DNA of 64,000 nt. Origin: Rhipicephalus microplus. Its lineage: Eukaryota > Arthropoda > Arachnida > Ixodida > Ixodidae. The stretch spans positions 202,187,101 to 202,251,100 of the forward strand of contig NC_134701.1 of the NCBI RefSeq assembly GCF_043290135.1, read 5' to 3'. Below the pieces are notes generated by a model that worked only from the letters and a program-made list of their open reading frames with translations, did no database searches and was not told the DNA's origin. This document shows positions 33,900 to 45,689 of the stretch, in pieces (positions within the stretch are counted from its first letter, which is position 1; every line of letters starts with the position of its first letter). Position numbers and translations under genes: made by a program.

Positions 33900-34146
33900 G
33901 CCCCGCCGCGGTGGTATAGTGGCTCAGGTACTCGGCTGCTGACCCGCAGCTCGTGGGATGGAACCCCGTCTGTGGCGGCTGCATTTCCAATGGAAACGGA
34001 AATGTTGTAGGCCCATGTGCTCAGATTTGAGTGCACGTTAAAGAGAACCCCAGGTGGTCGTAATTTCTGGAGCACTCCACTAAGGCGTCCATTAAAATCA
34101 TATGGTGGTTCTGAGACGTTAAACCTCAAATATCAATCAATCATTT
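33900..34146 (+). mobile_element. Ruka-like SINE
   Basis: Starts GCCCCGCCGCGGTGGTATAG. The B box is decayed (GGGATGGAACCCCGT). The body and TCAATCAATCATTT tail are intact. Flanks AGATGTGTGGGGG (33885-33897) and AGATGTGTGGTGG (34147-34159) form a 13-bp target duplication with one mismatch. The B-box changes suggest it is older or less active than the copy at 33122. Confidence 0.85.
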
Positions 34147-34159
34147 AGATGTGTGGTGG

Positions 34160-36106
34160 CTACCCAGCTTACGAGCAGAATGACGAATGGTATAGTGGGC
34201 GCTTCCCTATTTCATGAACAATGTGGTGGGCATGCAGCGGGTTCACCTCAACCGCACATAAAGAGCTTGGCGAGCAAGCTCCTACAACAGGAAACGAGAG
34301 CAGATGAGATAAGTTGTTCGTACATGACTCTAATGCCGCCTTATCTTTGTTAATGCATCGCTTATCAGTTATTTATTAATAAATACTAAGCTATTTCATA
34401 GTACGGAGCTTGATCACATGATCATGTGATTCTCTTTCGCTGCCTTATCGACTCTCGCTGGTCACTGGAGCATTCTGATGGCAATAGCGGCTAATACCAC
34501 TTTACTTCCTTCATCTTCCTAGTTAGTATATCGCGATTACCTCAGGGAAGGGCTCTGCTTTAGCCATTTTGTATCTACACAATGTTTCAACTCAGACAGT
34601 GGAAAGTTGAGAGGCTGCTTAAAACGTTAAGAAGGCTTCATAAATATAACGTCTGCATTTAATACTTTTGGATGGAATACAGTGTACATTTATATTCTTA
34701 TTAAATATACATAAAAATATACAGAAACACATTTTGGAGAAACAAGGAAAAAGCAGGCTGTAAACTGCGACCTATAACTAAGCTTAACTAACGATTCAGT
34801 TAGGAAAAAGAATGGCAGGAAATAAAAGGAAACATGTGCGGGGGGAGGAGAGAACGGCACCACTAAGTTCATTGCCACAGTTACAACCGTAATCATAGCT
34901 AAGTGGGGATAATAGGACTGAGTGCGAAAAAAGACATTCAAGTCAATACTTAATGTTATGGCTCGGTAAAATGTCCAGAGTGTTACATAACGGGCGCGTA
35001 ACAAACAGCTGTAAAGTAGAACGGGTCTCAAAGATAGCGCCGATGAAAATAGGACTTTTCGAGTAAATACTCAAGAGGTACCAGTAATATCGCCGTGCCT
35101 CGGCTTAAACGCGTGGAGATAGCTTAGCTCGTGGTGATTCGTCCCGACTCTTCGCTGCTATCGGCGCTCGTTCGTCATGCTCCGAATGAAAACACGGCGG
35201 CACAGCCTGGCACAGATTATTTATCACGGGAAAGAAAAAGCAGTGGTGTATAAATAAAAACAAAATGATGTGAGGCTTTCTAAAGGTTGCCTGAAATCGT
35301 GGAAGACCAATGTTTGCGCCTAACAGTGCGTAAAACACCCGATAGAGCAACAATAAAGACCAGCAAAGGAAAAACCTGCAGGGTCGGCCGGGCATTGTTG
35401 ATGGCATTTCAAGTTCATTTCGCCACACTGCAGGCGCTTTCGTTTAAGCTCTCTCATCTTCTATGTGCTGGCAGATAAACGAGATCATTGTTTTGCGGTA
35501 GTGGCGAGAGGAGAGAACAGCTAGCGAAGTCAACCTTCGTGACAACGCTGTATTTTGCTAACAATATAACAATGTGGCTTTATGCAGAAATTTTAATTGA
35601 TATTTACAACAACAGTCAAGGGTATAGTAGAACTTATTTTGATTTCATCAATCACAATACCAAACATGGTGAACGTTTATTCAAGAAAACGGGTCAAAAA
35701 ATGCTTTACATGAATACAGCAAGCCATGTAAATACCCATTCGGACCAAGTTACTAAAATTCGTGTTAATGCGTCAATTCATCACCACGCCTTTCTGTCAT
35801 ATTGTTTCGAGCGATATGGACTCAGCACCGTGAACAAGTGTGTTGTGCACTAGTTTTTACGTTTTGTACTTGAGTATGTTTAACCAATCAGACAATTTTG
35901 CAGCTCTGTCCAGTTGTTTTCGTGCTTGATTCCTGACAAAGAAAGGATGCAGGTTTTAACATTTCTGATTGTTCATAATATAGTCTAGCAGGTGTTATTT
36001 TGTGGAAACTGCTGCGTTACTTGATATTAAGGGAAAACGAAGCTTCATAAGCTCGATCATCCTAAAATTGTAACAATGCAGTTTTGTATACAGCGTATGT
36101 GGCTTT
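34160..36106. other. gene-free stretch
   Basis: No gene is supported. A plus-strand frame at 35488-35853 is open for 121 codons from a TTG, with no recognisable domain. A minus-strand frame at 35105-35428 is likewise featureless. I see no splice-bounded exon with known homology. Confidence 0.45.
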
Positions 36107-36122
36107 CTTGAAAGCATTTTGG
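36107..36122 (+). repeat. target-site duplication of I-like copy 2, left
   Basis: CTTGAAAGCATTTTGG compared with CTTGAAAACATTTCGG at 41515-41530: 14 of 16 bases match. It defines the ends of copy 2. Confidence 0.7.
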
Positions 36123-36228
36123 AAGGAAGACGAATTGACTCTCTTGTGGAACACATCTTGCGGTCTGTGCTGGTTTTTCTGCGTTCCACAGCGCAACAGC
36201 GGGGTCTCCAGCCCCCTACATCGCGGTC

Positions 36229-37588
36229 ATGGATGTACAATCCTCGGAGATCCCGCCCAGTACCAGTTCATCCCCGGGCATTGCTTCAAGAAAGCGTGGT
36301 AATCCATCTAGTGAGAGCGAGGACACCGAGCTGTACTCAGCATCAGACTACGAGTCCTCGGAAGACGACTTCGAACTTTTGCTCTACCGCAAGGCCAAAC
36401 GAAGAATCATGAACGCATCATCGGCATCAAGTACAGCCACTGTGAGGACAGCGCCTCAGCGATGACCTCACTCCATTCTGTTTGTGCCGCAGACTACTAC
36501 TGCCAATCTACGCTTCCTCAACAGGCAAGCACTGTCCTTGTACCTTGAAAACATTGTGCCTAACGAGATTAAGGACATCAGGATAAACACGAGGAAGAAT
36601 ATTTTGGCAAACGACGTGAGGAACCCGAGTGCACTGAACACGCTACAGCATGTGTCCGAGCTGGGAAACATCAAAGTCCGATCCATCATTCCAGCGAATG
36701 GTTACACCGTAACAGGAGTTCTCTATGACATAGACACTGAAATCGCCAATGAAGATCTTCGTGTACTCATAAAACCAGTGAGTGAAAACAACGTCATTGT
36801 GCATGCTAGTTGCCTAGGCAACTCTCGTTGTGTGCGACTAACATTCAAGGGTGACTGTCTTCCCTCATACGTGAAGGTTGGCGATTTCCGTCACCCGGTT
36901 CGCCCATTTATTCCGAAGCCTATGCGGTGTTTCAAGTGCCAGACGATTGGCCACGTGAAGGGCGTTTGCAAAAATTCCGAAGTGTGCCCCCGATGCGCTG
37001 AACACCACTCAGAAGACAACTGTAATGCAACTACGATGAAATGCTCTTAACTGCCAAGGAGCTCACAGTGCTTCCTCCAAGGACAGTCCTTAGATTAAGA
37101 AAGAGATTTATATTCTGAGGCAATTGGTGCGAGACAACTCGACTCACAGAGAAGCTGCGCAAAAAGTAAGGCGAAGGCGCCATCATCGTCGAAGGTCCTC
37201 TCGAAGAACAGTGCAAAATCTGACGAGAAAGTCAGAAACTCAAGTGAAATCGACAAGCGTGGCTCCTAGCACGGCAAACATCTGCGCTGAAAGAGAAGAT
37301 GCTGGAAGATTTCTCTCTCCAAAGGAATGGCCACCCCTTCAGCCTAGACGATCTGTTGAACCTCAACAAAAGCCGCCTACACGACCTGTTGAGCCTCAAC
37401 AGAAGCCGCCTCAAGAACAAGCACAAAATGCTGCAACGGCCGGGAAGCCAGATCATCGCGTGATGGTGATGCTAAGATCATTAGTGGACACCATTCGCAT
37501 GTTGTTAAGCGACATGAATACACCGTCAGCCAAAAGTGCCCTTCAAGTACTGGACGCGCTTAGTCCAGTGCTAGCAGCCCTAGAGTAG
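36229..37588 (+). pseudogene. I-like ORF1, copy 2
   Basis: Starts at ATG 36229 (MDVQSSEIPPSTSSS), followed by an acidic Ser/Glu-rich N-terminus (SESEDTELYSASDYESSEDD) that copy 1 lacks. A TGA at 36463-36465 interrupts the frame. It resumes in the same frame with NLRFLNRQALSLYLENIVPN and the first knuckles CFKCQTIGHVKGVC and CPRCAEHHSEDNC. A 1-nt shift near 37048 moves the third knuckle (NCQGAH) into another frame, where a TAG follows near 37093. Then come a basic RRRRHHRRR block, two tandem PVEPQQKPP repeats, and the conserved LDALSPVLAALE end. Gag-like RNA-binding role inferred from the I clade. Confidence 0.78.
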
Positions 37589-37591
37589 ACC

Positions 37592-40500
37592 ACGACTAAC
37601 GCACCACTGTCTTTCAGGGATGAGGTTCGTAAAGCAGCAATACTGCAGTGGAATGCCAGGGGACTGAGATCGCGCATCGATGACTTTCGTCGATTTGTGT
37701 ACGTCAATATGTTTCCTGTAATTGTCATTTGTGAGCCGAACATATCGAGTGCAATACGACTCTCGGGATACGAACCTTTTATGTCGTTTACTGTTACTGA
37801 AAGCAGCAAGGTTCTAGTGTACATTCGCCGAGACCTCACTTACATCCTTCAACCTGTACCACCTCATGACGGAAACCAATACGTATGCTTGAGAGTGAAA
37901 AAGAGGAGGGTCAACATCACTGCGGTTGGCGCATACCTATCACCATCAAGCCGTTTCGATCAAAAAAGACTACGAGACATCATAGCGTTCACTCCTGGCC
38001 CGTGTGTTATCATTGGGGATTTTAACGCTCATCATACATTATGGGGAAGTCAGAATACCAACATAAAGGGCAGAAGCTTGGTGCCTTTTGCCTCCGACAA
38101 CCAACTTTGGTTACTGAACGATGGCACTCCTACATTTTTACGTGGCTCCACATACAGTAGCTGTCTCGACTTGGCTTTTGTTTCGCGAAGCCTAGTTAAA
38201 CATACTGAATTGTTCTCGGATATAGAAACGCACGGGAGTGATCACATTCCAACATACGTCAAGATCAGAGAATTGTCGCCTCCTAAAGTTCGCGACATGG
38301 TTAAAAGAGTGTACTGGAAAAATTTTAGTCCCGTATGGAAGACCAATGCCAAGAACACATATTCGATTTACAAGAGGCCATCAAGAGCACTGTAAAAGAG
38401 ACTGTGTGTACGATCTCATGCCCTGTAAGAATCACGGACATCGACATACAGCTGGAGCGGCTTCGAGCCTTGCGACGATGAGCTGAAAGAAGGTACCGGC
38501 GCACGAGGGACATAAAAGCTTTAGGGACTGCTAGACGTATGCAGAAGAAGATCAAGCGTCGGTTGGACAAGCTATAATTCCAACGCTGGATTACTTTCTG
38601 CGAGTCACTCGACCCTCGTAAGCTTTTATCGCAGATATGGAGGACGGTTAGAGGTTTGCTGTCATCGCCCATTCAGAAGTCACCATTCAAGGCCTTAGCC
38701 CTTCACCAAAATCGACCAGATGTGGACGTTGCTGAAGAGTTCTGTGCTGGATTATCAGGGCAAACTACAGCCATCAGCAGCTCACCACTTTCGAGCAGTT
38801 GTCCGCCACCACGTGACTCCTGTATGGACTTCCCGTTCACCATTCAGGAGCTCAAAGCAGCCCTCGCTTCATGCAAACGGACCTCCGCACCAGGACCTGA
38901 CGGAATTTCCTACAGAGCCCTGTGTCATCTGGGTGAGCGCGCGAGAATAGGTCTACTTCAGCTATATAATGATTGTTGCCTAGAGGGCACTGTCCCCTTA
39001 AGTTGGAAAACAAGTCGTCTAGTACCATTACTAAAACCTGGCAAATCACCATTGGAACTCTCCTCCTATCGCCCGATCGCATTGGCTAGTTGCGTGGGTA
39101 AATTGATGGACAGAATGATTCTCGGCCGACTCGAGTGGTACTTGGAGTATCACGAGATCTACCCAAATGCCATGGCTGGCTTTCGACGTGGTCGATCATC
39201 GATTGATAGCGTCATCGACCTAATCACGTACGTTGAACACGAGAAAGGCCATAAGCGCCTTTGCGCCTCTCTGTTCCTTGACGTCAAAGGAGCCTATGAT
39301 AACGTTACACATGAAGCCGTCCTTACCGCACTAGAAGAGAATGGAGTGGGTGGCCGAATGTTTAAGTCGATACGCAGTTATCTCCAAATGCGATCCTATT
39401 TTGTGAGTACAGAGACCGGGAACACGTCTACACATTTCAGTTGTCGGGGCGTCCCTCAGGGTGGTGTACTGAGCCCCGTGCTATTCAATATAACACTAAT
39501 CGCTCTCAATACGCACCTACCAAACAATATTTTTCTATCAACATACGCTGATGACATCTGCATCTGGACATCTGCGGTAACTCGCCTGCAGTTACGAGCG
39601 AGAATGCAGAGAGCTGCTACTGCAACTACTTTGTATCTACGCAATCGAGGCCTGGAAATTTCCTCCGGAAAGTGCGCTCTTCAGGCATTTACTCGCAAAC
39701 TCATGTCGAATTACAGAGTGTCAATTAACGGTCAAAATATACCATATCGTCGATCTCACAAATTTTTGGGTGTCATAGTCGACAGAGACTTATCATGGAG
39801 CCCTCATGTGTCGTATTTAAAAAGGCGATTGACAGGCATATGCCATCTTTTCAAGTTTCTCGCTGGAAAGACTTGGGGAATGCAGCCTAATGCTATGTTA
39901 CGACTGTACAGGGGGCTTTTCCTTGGCTTTTTACGATACAGTCTGCCTGCATTATCAAATGCCAGCAAAACAAGTCGACGCATGATACAAAGCGTTCAGG
40001 CACAGGCGCTTCGAATATGTCTAGGTCTGCCTCAGGGTGCCTCAACAATGGCGACTATAGCTATAGCCAAAGACCACCTCGTGCAGACCCATATTGAAAT
40101 TGAAGTTTTGAGGACATACATAAGGCATGTGGGCCGGACTCCCCATCACCACCTAGCCTCTCTACCAGTGGATATGTGGGCCGGACTCCCCATCACCACC
40201 TAGCCTCTCTACCAGTGGATAGACCTCATACTTCCTTTTGTCGAACAATAACTACACGTGGTGACTCCCTACCAACTGGTTTTATGCCCGCGGCGAGACC
40301 TTCAATTCCTCCATGGTGCCTCAAACAGCCAGTCATCAACCTGACAATACCAGGCATCTAGAAAAAACGAGATTTCTCAATACCAGCCCTCAAGCAGCTC
40401 GCCTTACTTCTGCTGTACGAGAAGTACCAAGACTGCACCCACGTCTACACCGACGGCTCCGTCCTGCCAAACAGCTCAACAGCGGCGGTCGCTATTCCAA

Positions 40501-41344
40501 CGCACGCCACAACCATCAAATTCAGGACAGCTCATGCAACCACAACAACGGCAGCAGAGCTTGCAGCGCCTCGCGCTGCGCTGCGTTTCATTAACGACCA
40601 AAGCACGCAACGGTGGATGATTTTCTGCGACTGCAAGGCGGCACTGCAGTCACTTCTGTCAAATCTACGCCGTGGTCCACACGAGCAACTGGTATTTGAA
40701 ACAGCAGATATGCTACACCATATAACAGAGAAAGGGCACCACGTTATATTTCAGTGGTTGCCAAGCCACTGTGGAATTATCGGTAACGAACGAGCTGATC
40801 AAGCTACCCAATCAGCCCATACAGAAGACAACGACCAGTCAATACCTCTCTCAAGGACGGATGCTGCTAGGAGGCTCTGCATTCTTGCTCGCCAACGCTC
40901 CATGGCTCTTTGGAATGAGCCTCTTTTTACGCATGCAAGATTACGATCCCTTGATCCAACGTTAAGCACGCAGCTTCCAACAAAAATTCGACGAGGCGAC
41001 GCTACTGCTCTGGGCAGACTATGGTTGGGAGTTTGCTCTGTGCAGACTATGGTTGGGACTATGGTTGGGCGTTTACCTGTGCGTATGCGTTCCGCAAAGG
41101 TATGGCCGACACCGCCGACTGTGCACACTGCGGAGATGAAGAAACAATTCGACATATTCTGTGTGACTGCCCGAAATACAACCTGGAAGGACAACACCTT
41201 TCTAATAAACTAAACAGGTTAGATGACCAGCCGCTGTCAGAAGAAAGTATACTGCGCCATCGTCATGACTAATCGTCACAGAAGAAAGCCTTGCAAGCGC
41301 TACTGGGCTTCTTACGAACTACTGGCCTGTCGGAACGCCTCTGA
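37592..41344 (+). pseudogene. I-like ORF2 (APE, RT, RNase H), copy 2
   Basis: The ATG used in copy 1 is ACG here (37592). APE: ILQWNARGLRSRIDDF, IIGDFNAHHTLWGS, YSSCLDLAFVSR and GSDHIP are all in one frame to about 38330, so the endonuclease core is intact. Frameshifts and stops lie at 38330-38600. RT (38656-40203) is open: YRPIALASCVGK, motif A FLDVKGAYDN, motif B GVPQGGVLSP, motif C TYADDICIW. A 47-bp tandem duplication (40127-40220) throws the frame. RNase H (about 40440-40800) keeps YTDGS, AEL, FCDCKAAL and SHCGIIGNERAD; the Thr-Asp-Ser of copy 1 is Cys-Asp-Cys here. A second local duplication at 41014-41070 disrupts the C-terminal region before its Cys/His finger. Confidence 0.82.
40127..40220 (+). 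repeat. two-copy 47-bp tandem duplication in ORF2
   Basis: The unit starting ATGTGGGCCGGACTCCCCAT occurs exactly twice, at 40127-40173 and 40174-40220. Since 47 is not a multiple of three, it shifts the RNase H part out of frame with RT. Confidence 0.95.
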
Positions 41345-41514
41345 GTGGACTGATTTTGTGTGTGCGTGTGTGTCGGTGTTTTTCTCTTATTTATTTTTTA
41401 ACTCTCCCTTTCTCTTTCAACCCCCCATTCCCCAACCCCAGTGTAGGGTTGCATACCGGATATTAGCATCTGGTTAACCTCCCTGCTTTCCTTTTTTCTC
41501 GTTTCTCTCTCTCT
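41345..41514 (+). other. 3' UTR of I-like copy 2
   Basis: Contains GTGTAGGGTTGCATACCGGA, CTGGTTAACCTCCCTGC and a TCTC run, as in copy 1. The target duplication CTTGAAAACATTTCGG follows at 41515. Confidence 0.75.
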
Positions 41515-41530
41515 CTTGAAAACATTTCGG

Positions 41531-42624
41531 TCTTCACAAGCGAACATGAAAAAAACAAGAACAAAGAAAAGGGCTAGCATATAAAGGAAGAATAATTTTG
41601 ATAGATTTTTGTGAATGCATTTGTCGTCCAAAAAAAAAGGTAAAACGTTAGATTAACTACGGGGTAACGAAAAATGATGAATAAGTGATAGCAATATTAA
41701 AAGCGGAACAATGACGAGTACAGATCTCAACAAGCAAAAGAGGCAGTAAATGCGTTGCGGTGAGCTTATGCGATGTCCGCATCACTGAAAACACGGTCCT
41801 ATAGATGTTAAGTAAACTCATATTATGGCCACTAGAAATTTGCTTCTTGCTTATTCAGTATTAATTAAGAACCGTACGCGCCTTCTCGATGTAAATATAA
41901 ATTCACTAATAAATATAACAGTTTTTTATTTTTTATGTACGTTTGGTAAACCAAACGTGCATAAAAAGCATTGTGCCATCTCGTTGTTTTTGAAGTGTCA
42001 TACACGTTGACCTGCTCCAACAAAGCATAAACAATTCCCACATATCCACGAAGTGAATGCTGATGTAGGAGCCTGCTCCACAGTTTTAAATCCGGTAAAC
42101 CGCGAATCCTCTCTACATAGCCACCCACTTCTACCCTGAACACCGCATGATGAGCTCAAGGAGGCTCAACATCATGCCCCTAGTAAGATGGCTGCCGCAG
42201 CCCCCATCTTACGGTGGGTACGACTTCATTCCTGGGCAATTAATTTCGCTCCAGCAATTTTCGAAAAACTTCTTGGTGTCACCTGAGTGGTGGCATGCCA
42301 TCTAGTGAGCGCTCTTTAAACGAAGAGCACAACTGCGCCTCTAGAGGAAGCAAATCAGCCCTAGCGTACACAGCAACGCAGAAACGAAAGACCCCCCCTT
42401 CCCCCCCGCCTCCTAAACAGGAGGAGGCTGCTAAAATGCTGTCCGCATCTATGGTGGCTAGAAGGGGAGGTGGGAGCAACAATGGCTGCAGGGTGCACCA
42501 GCATCTCATGTAAGCAGCGGTGGCGCTGCCATCGCAGCTTAGATCGGCCAGCTGCTGCGGATGCCCTGCTGCCAAGCTTCCAGGCGCGCGGCTATCGAAA
42601 TGGTACGAATCTCGAGAGCTTTCA
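41531..42624. other. gene-free stretch
   Basis: No gene is supported. A fragment at about 42030-42120 (CCACGAAGTGAATGCTGATG) resembles 33450-33540 (CCACAAAGTGAATAATGATG), so both may derive from one interspersed repeat. A CCCCCC/Pro-rich open frame at 42295-42513 is compositional. Confidence 0.4.
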
Positions 42625-42846
42625 AACCAATGGATTTTAACGTGATAGCTTGAAAGAACTCATTTCGCAGAAATTCCGAAGTTGGTGTAGACGTTATAGT
42701 CGGCGCTTGTGAGCAAAAAATAATAATCTTAAGCGTGACCAAAAATTCTAGGAAGCTGGAAATAAAATGAATAATTTTCGGTTTCTAGTAATGGTTGAAC
42801 CCATGCTCTTTGCGCGGCAAGCGGGTGTTCTACCGCACAGCCATGC
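42625..42846 (-). mobile_element. second tRNA-derived SINE family, copy A
   Basis: Read on the minus strand, the head is tRNA-like: TGGCTGTGCGGTAGAACACC (A-box region) and GAGCATGGGTTCAACCAT (B-box region). The body contains TTTTTGGTCACGC and ends near TTCTGCGAAATGAG and TTTCAAGCTATCACG. The same order occurs in the copy at 52408-52612. Unrelated in body sequence to the Ruka-like SINEs. Confidence 0.6.
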
Positions 42847-43989
42847 ATCTACTTGGGCATGCAGTGAAAACGACGTTAACGCTTTACACACACACGCATC
42901 GTAATGTCAGGCTTCATAACGCAACATGTATCCAGTAATATTGCGTGGTACAAGCGTGAATTGTCATCGGGCGTCAGATCATGTGATTGTCATAAAGACT
43001 TTGCGACTTGAAGCCGGCCACCCATTACAAAAGGCACACTTCTTACTGCGCGTATTCCGTTGTGGGTTCATAGCAAGTTCAATATTATTTCATGCGCATG
43101 ATGGCTCGTTGTATAAAGAATGCTACACATTACACAGAGTGCAGCCCTATGCGAAAGCTTGAGTGAGACAGGTCCCTTTCAACTTTGGAAATTAGGTTGT
43201 AGTAAAATGCATTTTAAACAGCTCGCATAAGATCATACAATAAAAGAAATATTCACCAAGTGGCTCAAGTACGCACAAGGGACACGATATCGGTATCGCG
43301 TTTAACTCTAAAAGCCAACCTTAAGAATCTCTCACTTTTTTATGTGGAGCCCAGCTGCGCATTTTGATAGGTGCAGTAAAGTTCGCATAGAATTGAGCGA
43401 GGCCAGAACAATGACCTATTTCTACTGCCGTGCAAATGTCGGAGGCCGTAACTTCGTTACAAAACTGTGTGTGCCGCCTCAAACATAGGCGCAATATTAG
43501 GTAAAGGCTCTTAATTACGAAAGGACATGATCTACGCGAACCATTTAAATATTATGCAGCTTTTACAGACACTGTATCAATTTACTAAAGATACGGTTGT
43601 TTACTTTCCCTCACATGAAAGTTTCATGTGTACTGCATTTTCTTCATCTCGAGCGACACAGACGGCGGGCAAAGTCTTGAAAATTACGTGTTTGTTCTTG
43701 CGCATCATGAATGTCGTGCAAGAAGCAGTTCTAAAATAATCAAATGAAATCAAAAATCCAATCAAGTAACACAACGAAGCAATAAATAGCGCATATTTGC
43801 TGAAGCCGCTTACTTTCTCGTGCCACGATTTCCACCTCACTGTAAAATGCAGCCTTTTCATTACATAAAACTTGATCAGGCTTTTATTAAATCTCTGGTA
43901 CATTATTCGCAGCCAGCACAAGTCAGTTAAATTTTTAGCTCTGAAATTGAGCTCATTATGCTATTTGCTCTCAATTTGTTAAAGCTGAA
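42847..43989. other. gene-free stretch
   Basis: I see no gene, no recognisable element and no strong repeat here. Frames are short and domain-free. Confidence 0.45.
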
Positions 43990-44208
43990 GTAGTGTGTGA
44001 ACGAGTCTTCCATCTTTGCAGGATTGCGCATCGTAGGCTTCGTAGGCTTGCTCATCATTATTCATGTCATGGCAATCATATAAAACTTCACCAACGACAG
44101 CACAACGTACAGCAAGTACAGCAGCATAGGACACATAATCAGATGCCTTTGTGATATCCAGGCTCAGGATGATCCTGGTAGCCGCTGTGTTTCCAGGATT
44201 TATTATAA
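43990..44208 (-). pseudogene. I-like ORF2 fragment downstream of a gypsy insertion
   Basis: On the minus strand the first codons after the gypsy end give NPGNTAATRIILSLDITKA, recognisable as RT motif A (LDIxxAFD in relatives). They continue the RT fragment that stops at 47899. Beyond about 44130 the homology fades. The left limit is approximate. Confidence 0.55.
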
Positions 44209-44346
44209 TGTTACGAGTAACTTTTTATTGAATTAAATACCATGGACCGTGCTCGGCGAACAAGATGGCGACAGTTCATCAACAACCAGCAACCGACGCT
44301 GTCTTTCTCTTTCATGCATCAAGGCTGTGGCGGCTGTTGTGTATCA
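44209..44346 (-). repeat. gypsy 3' LTR (138 bp)
   Basis: Reads TGATACACAACAGCC to CTCGTAACA on the minus strand and aligns over its length with 47761-47898. It shares GTTGATGAACT...CGCCATCTTGTTCGCCGAGC. Confidence 0.75.
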
Positions 44347-44442
44347 TAACCCCCCGGCGGTAGAAGCTCTGTTTCGGTGCTTGAGCTACTCCCATGCGAT
44401 AGAAGGAGGGTAATAAGGCTTGAGTGGAGCTATGTGCACGAT

Positions 44443-45640
44443 TTAGCTCGAAGCTGAAGATAATGACGTTGGATCAGTTGGAACAATCGCGCATGAAACA
44501 TCAGTCACCTGGCGAACGACGCAATATGGTCCTGTGTAGCGTGACAGCAGTTTTTCAAAAAGACCTACACGCTTACGGGGGGGGGGGGGACCAGAGAAGG
44601 ACAAGGGAACCCGGTGAAAAGTGCCCGTTTCGATGATGGGAATCGTAGAGCTGTCGTTGATGCTCCTGTGAGGCCTGTAGATGGCTGCGAGCGAGTTGGC
44701 ATGCGTGGTTGGCTCGCGCGATGGGATCGCTGGCATACTCAGTGGCCGAGGGCAGCAAGGTGTCAAAGGGTAGGGCGGGTTCTCGGCCGTGTAGAAGATA
44801 GAATGGCGAATAGCTGGCAGTGTCGTGACGTGATGCATTATATGTGAACGTCACAAATAGCAAATGAACGTCCCAGTCCTGGTGATCGGCCGCTATGTAT
44901 TTAGAAAGCATGTCGGTTGTGGTGCGGTTAAGGCGCCCCGTAAGACCGTTCGTTTGCGGTTGGTACGAAGTGGCAAACTTGTGCTTGGCAGAGCAAGAGC
45001 ACAGTATTTCATCAACGACAGCTGATAGGAAGGACCGGCCTCGGTCAGTGAGAAGTTGGCATAGAGCTCCGTTTACTAAAATAATATCATATACCAGAAA
45101 GTCCACCTCATCGGTTGCACAACTCGTCGGTTCCGTGCTCGTATGATAGCGTACCGTGTCGCATAGTCAGTGGCGACAGCAATCGATTTGTTGCCTGAGC
45201 TGAAAATTGGGAATGAGCCAAGCACGTCGAGGCCAACTCGAAAGTTCAGTTGGAATGTCGATCGGCTGCATAAATCCAGCTGGATGGCTTTTTTGCAGCG
45301 CTGGCAGGGCTCACAGGTGGCGACGTAGCATCGAACAAAACCGGCAAGACCAGGCCAAAAGAAACGATGCCATACACGGCCGTATGTGCGAGAGACGCCC
45401 AAGGGGCCCGCCGATAGAGCGTCATGAAGTTGGTTGAGGACAGTCGCGCGAAGATGTGCTAGTATGACGGGGAGCAAGTCATGGTCATATGGATCGAGGT
45501 TACGGCAATAAAGGATCCCGTCTTCGACCAGGAACATTTGTAGACATGCGTTACGAGGACTTGACTCAAGCTTGCCAATGATGGTTTACAGGGAAGCATC
45601 CCAGCGTTGTTCGCGGCCAAGGTTGAGTAGCTGTGTCCCA
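44443..45640 (-). pseudogene. gypsy integrase remnant
   Basis: In order on the minus strand: ILYCRNLDPYDHDLL, a finger with only part of HHCC left (CEPCQRC), GLDVLGSFPIFSSG (first catalytic Asp), ATDYATRYAI, then after a frameshift near 45100 LLTDRGRSFLS (second Asp) and TNGLTGRLNRTT, where the catalytic Glu of the usual ExxxN context is Gly. The C-terminal part has RYTGPYCVVRQV, a GPY module. It stops near 44443. The lost Glu and the frameshift make it non-functional. Confidence 0.8.
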
Positions 45641-45689
45641 GACAGAAGGTCTGCAAAGGTGTCAGTAAGGGCAGCTTATTCCACAGGGT

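Larger units (their letters stand above)
36123..41514 (+). mobile_element. I-like non-LTR retrotransposon, copy 2 (apparently full length)
   Basis: About 5.4 kb: a short 5' UTR, ORF1, ORF2 (APE, RT, RNase H) and a TC-rich 3' end, flanked by a 16-bp duplication (36107-36122 and 41515-41530, 14/16). It is the same family as copy 1, with conserved protein motifs and the same 3'-UTR blocks, but clearly a diverged subfamily. It carries several stops, frameshifts and a 47-bp internal duplication and cannot move on its own. Confidence 0.82.

Noticed and set aside
35488..35853. 121-codon plus-strand frame
   Set aside because: No ATG at the start, no domain, and AT-rich composition like the flanks. 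Could be an exon only if transcript data show it.
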